From the NCBI RefSeq assembly GCF_015207605.1, contig NZ_JADEWO010000012.1:62001-126000 (forward strand): a DNA stretch of 64,000 bases. The letters run 5' to 3'. Made by a program: the position numbers and the translations under genes. Source of the DNA: Oculatella sp. LEGE 06141. Its GTDB lineage: Bacteria > Cyanobacteriota > Cyanobacteriia > Elainellales > Elainellaceae. Under the pieces are notes generated by a model. That model was not told the origin of the DNA. It ran no database searches and was given only the letters and a program-made list of their open reading frames with translations. This document shows, piece after piece, positions 34,563-43,415 of the stretch. Every line of letters starts with the position of its first letter. Positions within the stretch are counted from its first letter, which is position 1.

Positions 34563-35129
34563 TTACTTTGGCATAGCGGTTAAGATGGCATCTTTGTTTA
34601 AAACCGCCAGCATATCGCCGCCCGGTTTCCACCAGTAACCCCACAAAAATCGAGCAAATTCTGGAGTAACGGTGGATGGCGGTAGGGGCTGAATTAACGT
34701 GGGGTCACACCACTCAATATCTTCGACGCGGTTCACAACCAGCCCCAGCATTTGATTTTTAGCTTGAGCCGACGCGGTTCGGCGATCGCCACTCTGCATC
34801 ACAACCGCTGAAAAATTGGAAAGGTTACTCGATTGTCGATACCAGGGAACCAACCCACACAAGTGACCCAGATCGACCATCCACAGCACGTCGCCTCGCC
34901 AGTTATACACACCCATTACCCATCCGGGCAAATGAGGAATGGGCACAATTTGACCCGTCTCAATCGTGAGTACTTCGCTCAGCAGTTCCACTGGCAATAG
35001 AACCGTGGTGTCCGAAAACAGGTTCAGCCGCAAAAACTGCTCAGTACCGGGTACGGCTGAGGCAGATTTGGCTTCAGTTTGTGGTGCCGGTAACTGCTGG
35101 ATATTAGGAACAGATAATGCATCAGACAT
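34563..35129 (-). CDS. CheW-like coupling protein (PixI-like)
   Basis: 188 residues. A Pro/Ala-rich N-terminus of about 30 residues precedes the CheW fold: LNLFSDTTVLLPVELLSEVL, PIPHLPGWVMGVYNWRGDVL (about 79-98) and MLGLVVNRVEDIEW. It links the MCP to the kinase. Placed between CheY-like and MCP genes in the pixGHIJL order; a 15-base gap separates it from the CheY-like gene. Confidence 0.92.
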   Translation of the reverse strand: MSDALSVPNIQQLPAPQTEAKSASAVPGTEQFLRLNLFSDTTVLLPVELLSEVLTIETGQIVPIPHLPGWVMGVYNWRGDVLWMVDLGHLCGLVPWYRQSSNLSNFSAVVMQSGDRRTASAQAKNQMLGLVVNRVEDIEWCDPTLIQPLPPSTVTPEFARFLWGYWWKPGGDMLAVLNKDAILTAMPK

Positions 35130-35144
35130 GGATTGAAAATCAGC

Positions 35145-35510
35145 TCAGTGTTTGATTAGCTGTTTAACTGTCCGTACAAACTCGTCCTGGTCGATGGGCT
35201 TCGATAGATAAGCATCTGCACCTTGCTTCATGCCCCAAAATCGATCCATTTCGCCACCCTTGGTGGAGCAGATGATCACGGGGATATCGCTGGTGTCAGC
35301 GTTTCCTTTTAGCTCTCGACACACTTCAAATCCGCTGCACCCTGGCAACACGACATCTAAAACAATTACATCGGGTTTTTGTTTGGCGATCGTAGCGATC
35401 GCTTCTTCTCCGCTTTGAGCGACAAGAACGTTGATTCCACCCTGTTGCAGGCACTGAATCAAAATTTGCATGTCTGTCAATGAGTCTTCAACAACCAGCG
35501 CCGTACCCAT
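35145..35510 (-). CDS. CheY-like response regulator (PixH/PilH-like)
   Basis: 121 residues, a single receiver domain. The acidic pocket VVEDS, the phosphoacceptor Asp in VIVLDVVLPGCSGFE (about 51), Thr/Ser switch CSTKG and Lys in LSKP are all in place. Second gene of the operon. In Synechocystis the equivalent protein acts in positive phototaxis by type IV pilus motility; the same role is inferred here. Confidence 0.93.
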   Translation of the reverse strand: MGTALVVEDSLTDMQILIQCLQQGGINVLVAQSGEEAIATIAKQKPDVIVLDVVLPGCSGFEVCRELKGNADTSDIPVIICSTKGGEMDRFWGMKQGADAYLSKPIDQDEFVRTVKQLIKH

Positions 35511-35567
35511 TCAGTCACCTCGTGAACAATAACAAGCTAATTAGTGAATCAGTTAACCAGTTAAACG

Positions 35568-36740
35568 CTAATAATTTGTGCTAACCGGAAGAGTAGAGAC
35601 ATCCTGACTTAAAAATTTGCGAATCACCCCAAGAACGGCTTCTGCATCCAGCGGTTTGGTGAGAAAATCGGACGCTCCAACAAAGTTAGAACGAAGACGG
35701 TTGGCAAAGCCGTCGTTTCCGGTCAAAATCACGATCGGAGTGTTCTGAAAATGTGTCAGCTTTCGCAACTGTTCGCAGATTTCGTAGCCGTTGGTGTTTG
35801 GCATCATCAAATCTAAAAAGATGAGATCGGGTTTGCGAGCTAACAAAATGCCGATCGCCCGTAAACCATCATTGATGCCAACATAGTTGTAGCCCGCTGA
35901 GGTCAACAGCTTTTCCATCATGTTCTGGACGAAAAGGCTGTCATCTACACAGGCAATCACTGGCTTTTTGGCTGGAACAGGTTCATCTACCGCCTTGGTA
36001 GACAACCGCTGGCGATAAATCGGAGCCGACAAATCGGGAATGTGAATCAGCTCAATCCAGCCGGATTCCAGATAGGGCAGAAGCGGTTTCGCTACTTCTA
36101 TCAAGTTGCGGTGCATGGCAACGGCAAGGTCGCGCAGCGATCGCTCACCGTTGAGCATCTTGACCAAATTTTGATACGCCTGCGGTGACTTCAGCGCTTT
36201 GAACTGGTCTGCCTGCCGCACAATGGGCGACTGGTCGGGCGAGTAATTCGCCAGTTTGCTGGCCTGCCACGCTTGCCACAGTGGGTGGATGCCAAAAATG
36301 GCTTCTTTGACTTCCACAAACGTTAGCGGGTTGGCAAACGGCGGCGTTTCGCGAATGTGGTCTTGAACGGTAGCGGCCTGTGCCACATCAAACAGCACTT
36401 CAGCAATGACGGCACAAATAACCGCGATCGCCTGTTCACGCGTTACTTTACCCTGAACAATCCAGCGGTTGAGCAATGCGTATTCCCACCCCATCGCCAA
36501 ACTGGCAGAATCAATAGTGGCTAAATCCACCTGCCATGCCATTCGGTAGGTTGGAATTCGGGGGCAATGAATCATTAGATTCCGCCGCCACCGCCGCACC
36601 GCATGTTCTCCTCCAGTAGCATAGACAAGACGACCCTGGGCGAAATAGAAAACCCATTGCTGCTGAGATGGAGCGGTTCGCGTCAATTTCCCAGTAAATC
36701 GAAGCTGCTCCAAATTGGTCAAAAATTGAAGATGTCTCAA
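35568..36740 (-). CDS. PATAN-domain response regulator (PixG/PatA-like)
   Basis: 390 residues. The N-terminal PATAN domain (MRHLQFLTNLEQLRFTGKLT, WVFYFAQGRLVYATGG, RNLMIHCPRIPTY) is followed by a helical part and a C-terminal CheY-like receiver (VIACVDDSLFVQNMMEKLL; LIFLDLMMPNTNGYE; LTKPLD). The start at 36740 is a TTG; no in-frame ATG lies near, and the residues right after it are conserved in the family. First gene of the operon, which matches the pixG position. PATAN proteins bind pilus extension ATPases in Synechocystis. Confidence 0.9.
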   Translation of the reverse strand: MRHLQFLTNLEQLRFTGKLTRTAPSQQQWVFYFAQGRLVYATGGEHAVRRWRRNLMIHCPRIPTYRMAWQVDLATIDSASLAMGWEYALLNRWIVQGKVTREQAIAVICAVIAEVLFDVAQAATVQDHIRETPPFANPLTFVEVKEAIFGIHPLWQAWQASKLANYSPDQSPIVRQADQFKALKSPQAYQNLVKMLNGERSLRDLAVAMHRNLIEVAKPLLPYLESGWIELIHIPDLSAPIYRQRLSTKAVDEPVPAKKPVIACVDDSLFVQNMMEKLLTSAGYNYVGINDGLRAIGILLARKPDLIFLDLMMPNTNGYEICEQLRKLTHFQNTPIVILTGNDGFANRLRSNFVGASDFLTKPLDAEAVLGVIRKFLSQDVSTLPVSTNY

Positions 36741-37130
36741 GGCAGTAAACCCAACCTACTTGGATAACGGCAAAACCTATTCATGCTGAAGTGATGAGAT
36801 GAATCAATGGCAGCTACTATACAAACCCATTCGAGGCTTTATATCAAAGCCCTGTGGAGGTTGTTTGCAATAGATCAAACGTGCTGTATTGATGTTCTAA
36901 ATTCTCACCCGCTCTGGGTTTCGTCCTGTGCGCTCAGCCGAACGGAGACCTTAAAACAGAACTGCCTCAGAAATTTCCCGTCAGAAAATTTAAGGAACAG
37001 TTCGAGCGGAATTCAGCACGTTCAAACCATCCTCCTGGATCTGCTCATGGCACTGGTGGCTCTACTGACAATGGCAGCACCACCAATTTGCAGACCAGTT
37101 TGCAAGCGATAGAAGCCCCAACGATTGATC

Positions 37131-37170
37131 TCAATTCAACCCAATTCAATCCAATTCAGTCCAATTCAGT
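37131..37170. repeat. 10-bp tandem repeat, four units
   Basis: TCAATTCAAC, CCAATTCAAT, CCAATTCAGT and CCAATTCAGT follow without gaps. Short period close to one helical turn. It could be a slippage product or a bent/regulatory element upstream of the phototaxis operon. Confidence 0.75.
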
Positions 37171-37205
37171 GCGAATTGTAGCGATGCACCATTAGTTTGG
37201 TCGAT

Positions 37206-37235
37206 CAGTCAGGTAGATTGCAGTCAGGTAGATTG
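37206..37235. repeat. 15-bp perfect tandem duplication
   Basis: CAGTCAGGTAGATTG is present twice in a row (37206-37220 and 37221-37235). Confidence 0.85.
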
Positions 37236-37626
37236 CCAATTAAGCCTATACACCCAGTGATGCGATGCCCTGTTTAGCAACGATAGGTGAGTTTCATTAA
37301 GCGATCAGGTTACGATCAATGGTAACCGTACAATAACACTACTGCATAAATTTAGGTTACAAGACTGTATTGCTGTTAACTTATTTGGATTGCAGTTAGA
37401 AAATTAGATGTTGCACCGTTTTCGGTTACATCATGGTATGCAGCTCTGAGGTTTGACAAGCAAGGGTCACGAGAGTTAATCGAATCTTCAAACGCCGATC
37501 GCTTGGTCTGGTGCCAGGTTTACATTAGGACAGCAACAGTTCAGAGCTATTCGAGGTGTGAGAAGACGAACTCAAAAAAAAGCGTAGTTTTTGATACAGC
37601 CAGGTCACTGAGTTTGGGTTGACTAT

Positions 37627-37709
37627 ATACAGCAGTTCTCAATCGAGTCAGCCACAGTCTCGCCGAGATGGGTGTGGGGTGTGGTGAATGCAAATGAAAA
37701 TGGCTGTAA
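37627..37709. repeat. MITE-like element, copy 1
   Basis: 83 bases, nearly the same as 48968-49063 (96 bases there). Ends are ATACAGC...GGCTGTAA, forming a short imperfect terminal inverted repeat; inside are GTCAGCCACAGTCTCGCC and GGTGAATGCAAATGAAAATG. A G-rich part differs in length between copies. No coding capacity. Confidence 0.75.
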
Positions 37710-37974
37710 GATAAGCTCCAGCATCTACGCTCTGGTCGCAATCACAATAATCGCAATGGGGACTTTGAAACAGAAGCGGCTTGGAAGCCCCAACGGTAGG
37801 AACTTCCAAACTGTTTCTGGTTGAAAGTCTGTGTTCAGCTGAGCGCTCACGTTGAAACCCAGAATTGAAGACTTGGCGCTTGCAGCAAGCCCAAAAGGGG
37901 ACGGTTCGAGTTACACTCAGCCTGGTTACACCCTCTCACGGTAAGCGGGTTGATTTACCTCTACTGACGATGTA

Positions 37975-38412
37975 TCAGGTGCGGGTAGCAACAGTCTTTA
38001 CCAACACGCGATCGCCTTCCACCTTTACGTCATGCACTGCCAGCGGTTTACTGGCAGGCGGGCTTAATACTTGACCTGCCGTATCAAATGCAGAATCGTG
38101 ACAGTTGCACAAAAACACGTTGCGATCGGGCTGCCACTCGACCAAACAATCGCGATGGGTACAGATTGGGTTAATGGCTACTAACGTGTCGGGTTGGCTG
38201 GTATCGCGAACCACCAGGAGCGGGCTACCTGCCGTTTGTTCATCTAAAAGTTGACCGTCTTGATCCAGTTGTGCCACATCTCCAACGTCGCGAAACTCGT
38301 CGGTTGAGGTTGCCGTTTCAGACGATTGAGGGGTGCAGGCGGCGATCGCCACAGGAAAGAACTGTGCCAGACAACCAACACCTACCCAATTCATAAATGT
38401 ACGCCGATCCAT
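37975..38412 (-). CDS. Rieske [2Fe-2S] protein with Tat signal
   Basis: 145 residues. The start has a twin-arginine motif (MDRRTFMNWVGVG) and a signal peptide ending in AIAAC, lipobox-like. The Rieske fold carries both cluster motifs: CTHRDCLVEW (about 84-93) and CNCHDSAFD (about 103-111), with two Cys and two His ligands. The protein would sit on the outer side of the cytoplasmic or thylakoid membrane as a small electron carrier. Near a cytochrome c lipoprotein and a PepSY-type protein, which suggests a small redox cluster. Confidence 0.9.
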   Translation of the reverse strand: MDRRTFMNWVGVGCLAQFFPVAIAACTPQSSETATSTDEFRDVGDVAQLDQDGQLLDEQTAGSPLLVVRDTSQPDTLVAINPICTHRDCLVEWQPDRNVFLCNCHDSAFDTAGQVLSPPASKPLAVHDVKVEGDRVLVKTVATRT

Positions 38413-38790
38413 AAGAGAGCAATCCTGCCTTTTTCAAATCAACTCATTGTGCTTGAGAGGTTGTTTGCAACGGATTAAACGGTCTGCCCTAAACTCCCCA
38501 ACCCTGGGAATTTAGAAGGCGATTCGAGTGATATCAACACCCTTAAAGCATTCTTCAGGAGCTTACCAGGAGCTTACAAAGCCCGTTGAACCATCTTCAA
38601 CATTGAACGGTTCAAATGGTTCGATGTAACACTTAGCAAGTTTCCTGTAAGGTACATAGCATTCGGCAGACAGCCTAGACCCAGACGAATTCTGTCGCTT
38701 GCGTCCCGTTGCATATGCTATGCCCCTACAGGGATCGGGTTACAAATGAGACAAACTATCTTCTGAGAGAATGCCTGTTTCACCAATGGC
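38413..38790. other. Gene-free spacer with dispersed repeats
   Basis: 378 bases between the Rieske and PepSY-type genes. It contains GAGGTTGTTTGCAACGGATTAAA (same family as 31376 and 36846), ATAGCATTCGGCAGACAGCC (same as near 31290) and TATGCCCCTACAGGGATCGGG. No promoter or gene is convincing. Confidence 0.6.
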
Positions 38791-39111
38791 TTACCGTCTT
38801 GCTGTCTCTTTGCGAGATACCTCATTTAAGGTGGTGCTGAGCGATCGCTTCTTGCGAAACAGGCTTGACATACTCAATCCTGTAATCATCAGCCCTGCCA
38901 AACCCAGACCATTTAAGATGGGATAAATTGCTTCCAGCCCAAAAATTCGACCGGAGTGAATATTGAGCATTATTCCAGCAACCTGGCTGAGTGAAAACCA
39001 TTCCGCAAAGATAGGATAAGTGATCCCGCTAATAATGGTTAGCGCCAACGGTAGGCACATGATGATCGCAAATTGCCGATGATAGCGACGAAATGCACTC
39101 GTGATTCCCAT
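38791..39111 (-). CDS. PepSY-associated transmembrane protein
   Basis: 106 residues. Two transmembrane segments are visible (about 14-36, FAIIMCLPLALTIISGITYP, and about 62-84, YPILNGLGLAGLMITGLSMSSLF), with an opening FRRYHRQFA of the PepSY_TM family. HSGRIFG lies between. Basic C-terminal tail. Such proteins are found with cytochromes and ferric-reductase type systems in cyanobacteria; a haem or redox role is possible but not shown. Confidence 0.75.
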   Translation of the reverse strand: MGITSAFRRYHRQFAIIMCLPLALTIISGITYPIFAEWFSLSQVAGIMLNIHSGRIFGLEAIYPILNGLGLAGLMITGLSMSSLFRKKRSLSTTLNEVSRKETARR

Positions 39112-39202
39112 GTCGCGATTCCTTATAAAACTGCATCATTGTTTCAACGCAAAGCGGGGCTTTTGTGCCGCGATCGGTGCAAAAGCCCCCTATAGTTAGA
39201 CC

Positions 39203-40270
39203 TTAGCTATGATTAGCTGATGATGGTGTTGCTGCGGTAGCATCAACGGGTTCACCTTCGTAGGCCAGCGCCTCATCTCCGGCTTTGGCAAACGCTTCAG
39301 CCAGCGTCACCAGTCTTTGACGCTCTGCCTCGTCCGGAATTCCATTGGGAGGAGGCATGAGATTCTCTTGAATCTGCCGTACCGTTTCGTGCCGCAGGGT
39401 CAACGCCTGGTTGGGGTAATTTAGAATCAGCAAAGGGTTCATCTCGTTGGCGTTGCTGGGGCTGTGGCAAACCTCGCAAGAGTGATCGCGCATCGCTACT
39501 TCAAACGCTCGATAGCTTTCATCCAGTGAGTTCACATGAGGATTGGCTGCTGAAAAGAGGTTCTGGTAAAGCGTCACCTTAGGCTCTTGTTGGCCGTTAG
39601 CAACCGTCCACTGCCACTTTCCATCCCATTCTCGCTCAACCACCTTGCGTTCTGTATCTTTGATGGCCGATCGCATCGCGCCTTCAATCATCCCGTCTTC
39701 CATAATTAGCAACAATTCGGTGGACTGGTGATAGGCTTTCCACTTGTTCTCGGAATGCCAGAACGGGTAGGGGAATGCGCCAGGATCGAGGTCGCTACGG
39801 AACTGAATAGGCAAACGAAGCACTGTTAAGTTATCTTTCTGTTCTACGGTTGGTTCTCCAGAAAACATGAATGTGGAAAGATAGGTGCGTCGCCAAACCA
39901 GCGGAGCAAAAGAGGTTGTGTTGTTTTCCCGAAGCGCATAAAGTTCAGGTTCTTTCTGTCCTCCCCAGCGAATTTCCTGGCTCATGTGGTCGCGCAGCAG
40001 TTCCAGTGATGCTAGTTTGTCTGCACAAGCAGCATGGGCGTTAGCATCGCCCGGTTCAGCCATTGGGCACGATGCAATAATACTTTTGCCAATTTCGGTT
40101 GCCAGAGCTACATCTTCATCAGCAGGTGAATCGGATGATGCTTGCTCTACAGGCGCAGGCGACTGGCTAACTGGAGCATTGTTGGAACAGCCCAAAAATA
40201 ACGCGACTGGTAGAATTAACCCCGCAACAAATATTAGGAGCCTAGAACGAAGCCTGGTTCGCTTGAGCAT
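39203..40270 (-). CDS. Monohaem cytochrome c-like lipoprotein
   Basis: 355 residues from ATG 40270 (AAAGGAAA ribosome site). A lipoprotein signal ends in ALFLGC at about 26, followed by a Ser/Pro/Asp linker. In the last third a haem c motif CEVCH (about 266-270) is seen; later the Met in NLMPPPNGIPDEAER could be the axial ligand, as in c-type cytochromes. The large middle part is not a standard cytochrome fold and resembles a cytochrome-containing conserved cyanobacterial protein. Exposed to the periplasm or thylakoid lumen. Second in the redox cluster. Confidence 0.8.
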   Translation of the reverse strand: MLKRTRLRSRLLIFVAGLILPVALFLGCSNNAPVSQSPAPVEQASSDSPADEDVALATEIGKSIIASCPMAEPGDANAHAACADKLASLELLRDHMSQEIRWGGQKEPELYALRENNTTSFAPLVWRRTYLSTFMFSGEPTVEQKDNLTVLRLPIQFRSDLDPGAFPYPFWHSENKWKAYHQSTELLLIMEDGMIEGAMRSAIKDTERKVVEREWDGKWQWTVANGQQEPKVTLYQNLFSAANPHVNSLDESYRAFEVAMRDHSCEVCHSPSNANEMNPLLILNYPNQALTLRHETVRQIQENLMPPPNGIPDEAERQRLVTLAEAFAKAGDEALAYEGEPVDATAATPSSANHS

Positions 40271-41929
40271 CTTTATTTCCTTTAGTTTCCCTATTACTGA
40301 GTAAACATCGAACAGCAAATCAGGCAGCATCAATTAACACATCAATAAAGCCTATTAGCTGGTACAAACAGCAGGCTTTACCAAGATGCTTTAACGATGT
40401 TGAACGCTTTATCTAACAGGGAACACAACTTTATTCAAACCAAAACTAAATCGAGAACCATCCGAGCGTAAACATGCTCACTCACACAGATTCTCGCTAC
40501 AAACAATACTTAGTAGATCGGTTAATTTACCGTATAACGTACTCTTGAAGGGTCTAAACCCTGTAGGAGCGATCGCCAGATAATTGAACTCACGGAGGTT
40601 CAACCGATCGATATCCGGTAGTTTTATGCACCTGAGTAACCCTCTGTCACTGAATGAATTGAGCCTCTAGCCTTGTACTGGAGTCGCTGCTTTGAACAGT
40701 CTTCGTATTAGAGACAAAGCAAAGACTTTCACACGGAATGATACTTGGTCACAGTTTCAATTTTCGTATTACGCAAAACAAAAACCGATGAAGCCAAATA
40801 CCTCACTCAACTAGTCTTTCGTTTCAGTGAAAGCGTATCACAATCTGCCTATACCGTTGTAGTTCAACTTCTTTTTTTTTAAGAGAATCTCTTTCTCAAA
40901 TCACTATAACTTCATGAACTAATGATAAACTTACGCTGATTTTTACCTTACCTTTATAAGAAGTTTATGATTTAAGTTCAAATACTTATATCGCGCTCGT
41001 ATTATTCACATGCCACTTTTTTTGATTTGAATCAGTTCCGCACTGCTCCAGTGTTAGACAATGGATGAGCAGTTGAAGACTGAAAGAATGTGGAAGATGA
41101 TGAGAATGATCAAAGAATGCTGTAAAGGTGCCGAGAGTCACTCGAACCGCTCTCTTGTCTGGCTTGCCGCAGGCGCTCAGCCTTCATTCTGGCTTCGACG
41201 TGAGCGCTCAGCCGAACGGGGAGTTTGAAACAGAATCGGCTCAAAAGCTCCCTACTATTGTGTGCTTAAAGCCCTTGGGGCATAACTAGCAAAGGGGCGA
41301 AGCAGCCCATTTGCTACCTTGCAAAACATTCTTTCAGGGGCAAGAGCTGAAGGTTGGGCGTGCGTTAGCCCACAGCAACCGAGTCGAGCTGGTTAGATCC
41401 GCAATTAACGAAGCGTGCAGCAGAAACCAACCAGGGCTAAGCGCATCAAACGAATTCTAGGCGCAACTTTGAACATCGTAAGTTAAGATCCAAAGTGCCA
41501 GATTGTAAATTAAATTCAACCTTACGTTCGTTCTAAAAAACGAGCTGTGCAAACTCAACTTAAGAATGAACCATTCAAGTGCCTCTAACAAGTGCCTTTA
41601 AGAAGATGTCTGAGACGTGCTAAGCCCAACTCGAACCGTCCCATAATCCTCAGGTTGGGGGATTTTAAGACAGAATGGTTCGAAAGTCCCCCAAGCCTAG
41701 AAGATTTAGAGGCTTCATGCAGACTGCTAATGCCAACGATTGAATCCTTCCGAGATATCCTCGAAGGTTTAGTCCAAATTCAGTCCAACTTTGATTGCCT
41801 CAACGTGTTGCCTGTTTCGTATTGTCACAGGCACTGGTTCAACCCATCGTGAATGTTTGGGTTGAAGATTCGATGAAGCCCATCGTAGATTTGCTTTAAG
41901 TTCGGTCAGGTAACCGCCCAACATTCGAC
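40271..41929. other. Large gene-free region with repeats
   Basis: 1.66 kb. The part at about 40780-41030 is AT-rich (poly-T near 40870) and holds no gene. Dispersed-repeat modules lie at about 41110-41255 (GCTCAGCCGAACGGGGAGTTTGAAAC) and about 41600-41710 (GTGCTAAGCCCAACTCGAACCGTCCC and AACAGAATGGTTCGAAAGTC). A short frame at 41592-41852 overlaps the repeat and is not supported. No RNA gene recognised. Confidence 0.55.
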
Positions 41930-43378
41930 ATGGCTAGTAGAACAATCACATTTCGGTTTGCGGAAGAGGTAATTGAAGCGATTGAAGCACGGGCAAAAGC
42001 CACTGGTAGCAACAGAACTGCGGTTCTCATGCAAGCTTTGTCTTTGGCTTATGGGGTGCCTTCTGCATCCTCAGTTCCTGTCTCTACAACCACCCTTCAG
42101 CAGCGGCTGACTGAGCTTGAGCAGCAGGTCGTTGAGTTGCTTCAGCAGCTAACGGTTTCTGTGCATGAGGTTAAAGAAGGACGAGCGGTTGCAACCAGGG
42201 TCGCCCGCCCGCTGACGGACTGCGGTGAGCCAGCGGAGACGCGATCGCAACTCACAGCACAGCTAGAGCATCAAGCTAATATGCTTGACCAGATTCTCTC
42301 GGCGACCCCTGACCTGGTGTTTGTGCAAGACCGGATGGGGCGGTTTACTTACATCAATCCGGTGAGCGCCAGGGTGCTGGGCTTTCGCCCTAACTATTTT
42401 CTGGGTAAAACCTATCAAGAGCTGGGCTTCGATGATGAGTTTAGCCAATCGTTTTCGGCCAAGCGAGAGGTTGTGTTTAGAACAGGTCGCCCTGCGAGTG
42501 GGGATGTTAGCATTCCAACTATTCATGAGGTCAGGGATTACGAGTACATTATCAGCCCGATCCTGGCCGCCGATGGCAGCATTGATACGGTGGTTTTTAC
42601 GGCACGGGATATTACAGAACGAAAGCGAACGGAAATTGCTCTGCGCGAATCTGAAGAGGAATACCGCAATTTATTTGAGTTGGCCAATGATTCGATTTTG
42701 ATTGTTGATGTTGCCGATGGTCATATCCTCAATGCCAACCGCAATGCGGCTAGACGGCTAGGGTACACCCGCCGAGAACTGCTGCAATTGTCCTTTGTCG
42801 ATATTGAAGCCCATCGCATCGAGAAGCAGCATAAAGACGCGATCGCCAGCGAACTTCAGCGGGTTGGTAATGTGATTTACGAGTACAGGCTCCGCCGTAA
42901 AGACAAAACCGAAATTCCCGTCGAGATTAGCAGCCGATTGATTGAGTATGGCGATCGTCTGGCGTATCAAAGCTTCTTTCGCGATATTGCCGAACGACAG
43001 CAGGTGCTCGACTGTTTGCGGCTCTTAGAGTCTGCCATTCACAACGCCCATGATGCCATTGTGATGACTGAAATTGAGCCGATCGACCACCCCAAAATCG
43101 TGCAAATCAACGAACGCTTTGCCCAACTCACGGGCTATCGGCCAGAAGATGTGATCGGTAGACCGCTCAGCCTGCTTTACGGGGAGAACACCAGCCCTGC
43201 TCACCTGGCTCAAATGCAAGATGCGATGGCACAGCGGCAACCCGTCAAAATAGAGCTACTGCACTATCGCAAGGACGGTACTGAATTCTGGGTGGAGCAG
43301 ACGATCGCCCCCGTACCAAGGCTGAGCGGCGAATATACCCATTGGATCTGGATACAGCGCGAGATTACCCGGCTATAA
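41930..43378 (+). CDS. Ribbon-helix-helix protein with three PAS domains
   Basis: 482 residues, soluble. Residues 1-40 look like a CopG/Arc-type ribbon-helix-helix (TITFRFAEEVIEAIEARAKA, then TGSNRTAVLMQALSLAYG), a DNA-binding dimer unit. After a coiled-coil linker (LQQRLTELEQQVVELLQQL) come three PAS domains: about 105-230 (ATPDLVFVQDRMGRFTYINP), 240-355 (ELANDSILIVDVADGHILNA), and 360-482 (SAIHNAHDAIVMTEIEPIDH). No kinase, cyclase or HTH output follows, so the N-terminus may be the output. Convergent with the MCP gene next to it. Confidence 0.88.
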   Translation: MASRTITFRFAEEVIEAIEARAKATGSNRTAVLMQALSLAYGVPSASSVPVSTTTLQQRLTELEQQVVELLQQLTVSVHEVKEGRAVATRVARPLTDCGEPAETRSQLTAQLEHQANMLDQILSATPDLVFVQDRMGRFTYINPVSARVLGFRPNYFLGKTYQELGFDDEFSQSFSAKREVVFRTGRPASGDVSIPTIHEVRDYEYIISPILAADGSIDTVVFTARDITERKRTEIALRESEEEYRNLFELANDSILIVDVADGHILNANRNAARRLGYTRRELLQLSFVDIEAHRIEKQHKDAIASELQRVGNVIYEYRLRRKDKTEIPVEISSRLIEYGDRLAYQSFFRDIAERQQVLDCLRLLESAIHNAHDAIVMTEIEPIDHPKIVQINERFAQLTGYRPEDVIGRPLSLLYGENTSPAHLAQMQDAMAQRQPVKIELLHYRKDGTEFWVEQTIAPVPRLSGEYTHWIWIQREITRL

Positions 43379-43415
43379 GTGAGCGTGTGGGCTGGGAAGG
43401 CCGATCACAGATGGC

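Larger units (their letters stand above)
36741..37974. other. Gene-free region with several repeats
   Basis: 1.23 kb without a supported gene. Contents in order: a dispersed-repeat module (about 36845-37025, with CAGCCGAACGGAGACCTTAA), 10-bp tandem repeats at 37131-37170, a 15-bp tandem duplication at 37206-37235, an AT-rich segment, the MITE-like element at 37627-37709 and another dispersed module (about 37755-37920). Probable promoter region of the phototaxis operon is at its left edge, but no clear box is seen. Confidence 0.6.

Noticed and set aside
37547-37741. Leftward 64-codon frame
   Set aside because: Covers the MITE-like repeat copy; not a protein-like composition.
41592-41852. Rightward 86-codon frame upstream of the RHH-PAS gene
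   Set aside because: It starts inside a dispersed-repeat module and has no ribosome site or family motif.
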